The translations under genes and the position numbers were made by a program. From contig JAAYGO010000289.1 of assembly GCA_012727685.1 (NCBI GenBank), positions 1 to 15,436 of the forward strand: a DNA stretch of 15,436 nucleotides, written 5' to 3'. A model generated the notes under the pieces. The model saw only the letters and a list, made by a program, of their open reading frames with translations, had not been told where the DNA came from and made no database searches. This DNA comes from Bacillota bacterium (GTDB lineage Bacteria; Bacillota; Dethiobacteria; DTU022). Of the stretch, positions 14,141-15,436 are shown piece after piece. The first letter of the stretch is position 1. Every line of letters begins with the position of its first letter.

Positions 14141-15413
14141 TTGTCCTTCCTCCTGCCGTGGCATGGGCGGCATAAAAACCGGCCGCCTTTCGCCGTGGTG
14201 GTGTTTTCGGGCTCTGCGCCTGGCCTGGCTCGCGCCGCACAAGAGTATCGATCAGTGCAAGAAGGGGCTCGGCGACGCCGTGCACGTTGCCGACGCCGAA
14301 AAGCAGATCGTGCTGCGGGATCAAGTCCTGCAACGCCGCGAATACCGCGGGGGCGCTCTTCCCTTCGAGATTAAGCAGGCGCCCGGCCGGGATTAACTGC
14401 TTCCGGTATGCCTCCACAACCGGCGCCGTGATTTCCCCCACCAGGACCAGGGTTTCCGCCGGAATCAAGGGCAGCACTTCCCTGGCAAACTGCCGGGTGC
14501 GATCGACCCGGTCCCGGCGGCAATTCATGATTACCAGGGATTTACCGGCGGCCACACCCGATTTCTGGAGATGGCGCCAGATCTTTAAGGTAGAGGCGGC
14601 GTCATTGGCTGTAAAGCCGTTGACAAAAGAGGTGGGTTCTTGTTGATGGCCTGTATTCAGGGTGAGGATCCGCAGGACCCCGGGATCGGGCTGCGCCTTG
14701 AGCATGCCCCGCAGCGCCGTTTGCTCATCAATGCCCAGGCATTCGGCCACGGCCAGGGCTACCGCCACGTTTTCCGGGAAGAGGAGATAATCAAACTGCT
14801 CGAGATATTGCGGGTGCACTTTTCGCGTATCAGCCAGGATCACCCTGCTCCTCCTGGCGGCGGCGACTTTTTTTAAATAATCGCTAAAGGGGCAGTTGTC
14901 GAGCAAAACAAGAGCGCCGCGGTGCGGGACCGTTGCCGAAAGGGCTTCGGCCACCTCCTGGAGCGTCGGCCCCATCTCGTCCATGTGGTCTTCAAGGATA
15001 TTGACAATGACCCCGATGTTGGCCTGCAGCAACTGTTCCTGAAACACGACCTGGTAATCGGGGTTAACGGCCATACACTCGCTGACCAGGGCTTCCGCCT
15101 TGAGACGGGCGGCCTCGGCCACGACCTTTTTCTGTTCCTTAATATTGGGACCTTCCGGATTGCGCTCAATCGCTTTTTCGCGGTCCGTATGCCAGTAAAT
15201 CATCCGCGCCGCCGTCCCCGTGGTCTTGCCGACGACCCTGATTCCCGTTTCTTTTAGGATGGCGGTGATCAGGCGGGTCACCGTTGACTTCCCCCTGATC
15301 CCGTTCACATTGATCCGGATGGGCACGGCATTGACAGCCCGCTGGTGTAGATGCTTTTCGATCACTCCGAGGATAAACAGAAGCAGTAGCGGAACCAGTA
15401 TAGCAGCACTCAC
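14133..15413 (-). CDS. pgsB: Poly-gamma-glutamate synthase ATPase subunit PgsB (CapB)
   Basis: Catalytic ligase of poly-gamma-glutamate synthesis, related to Mur ligases. It activates the growing chain with ATP and adds glutamate by gamma-amide bonds at the inner face of the membrane. The 426-aa protein starts with a hydrophobic segment (about 3-17). It then carries [13 protein letters not shown] with P-loop GIRGKST at 38-44, [13 protein letters not shown] (62-74), [11 protein letters not shown] (111-121) and [12 protein letters not shown] (139-150), all matching the Bacillus family closely. After [11 protein letters not shown], where Bacillus PgsB (about 393 aa) ends shortly, this one has about 31 extra residues, mostly basic and low in structure, that run through the pgsC ribosome binding site. 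The start is a GTG with AAGGGA about 10 nt upstream. It is first in the operon; the promoter is outside the window. Confidence 0.95.
14149..14154 (-). promoter_or_regulatory. AGGAGG ribosome binding site fixing the pgsC start
   Basis: A full AGGAGG lies 8 nt before the GTG at 14140 and inside the last codons of pgsB. It selects the 149-aa PgsC over longer readings of the same frame. Confidence 0.85.
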
Positions 15414-15436
15414 CTATCCCATTTCCCTTCAATCCA

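Noticed and set aside
14141..14242. 34-residue N-terminal extension of PgsC
   Set aside because: It overlaps pgsB, is basic and unlike PgsC, and the AGGAGG site points to the GTG at 14140.

Overview
The window is chromosomal DNA that looks like a moderately GC-rich Firmicute, most likely an anaerobic or thermophilic member of the Clostridia. This is inferred from AGGAGG-type ribosome binding sites, frequent GTG starts, a complete Bacillus-type poly-gamma-glutamate operon, an ECF sigma gene whose promoter resembles Bacillus extracytoplasmic-function promoters, and short AAGGGGACGG palindromes of a kind I recall from clostridial genomes. No mobile-element protein, RNA gene or CRISPR array is visible. 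Eleven protein genes cover almost all of the window; ten lie on the minus strand.

Left part (1-5189). A sigma/anti-sigma pair (ECF sigma 1905-2441; membrane-anchored regulator 334-1890) sits between two REP-like palindromes (205-327 and 2517-2573). It has a good candidate autoregulatory promoter at 2487-2512. To the right is a D-2-hydroxyacid dehydrogenase of the glycerate dehydrogenase type (2586-3539). Divergent from it is the only plus-strand gene, a PAS-GGDEF signalling protein with a degenerate HD-GYP-like C-terminus (3744-5189).

Middle (5310-10569). Three genes run leftwards as a probable operon: an Mre11/SbcD-like nuclease, an SbcC/YhaN-like ATPase (4-bp ATGA overlap), and a TGS/ThrRS-like/uridine-kinase fusion. 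The first two form a DNA-end-processing pair. The 239-bp gap upstream (10570-10808) holds a tandem REP-like repeat and a G-rich palindrome.

Right part (10809-15413). A complete four-gene poly-gamma-glutamate operon reads pgsB-pgsC-pgsA-ggt, the same order as capB-capC-capA-capD of Bacillus anthracis. PgsB (a Mur-ligase-like ATPase) and PgsC (membrane) would polymerise glutamate, PgsA would support synthesis or export, and the membrane-anchored gamma-glutamyltransferase would release the polymer or attach it to the cell wall. The start of pgsB is inside the window but the operon promoter lies beyond the right edge.

The most interesting items are the capBCAD-like operon outside an obvious Bacillus setting, the AAGGGGACGG repeats whose stems differ in a compensating way while the loop is conserved, the ECF promoter lying 4 bp from one of these palindromes, and the degenerate HD-GYP domain behind an intact GGDEF domain. 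I found no convincing wholly new system.
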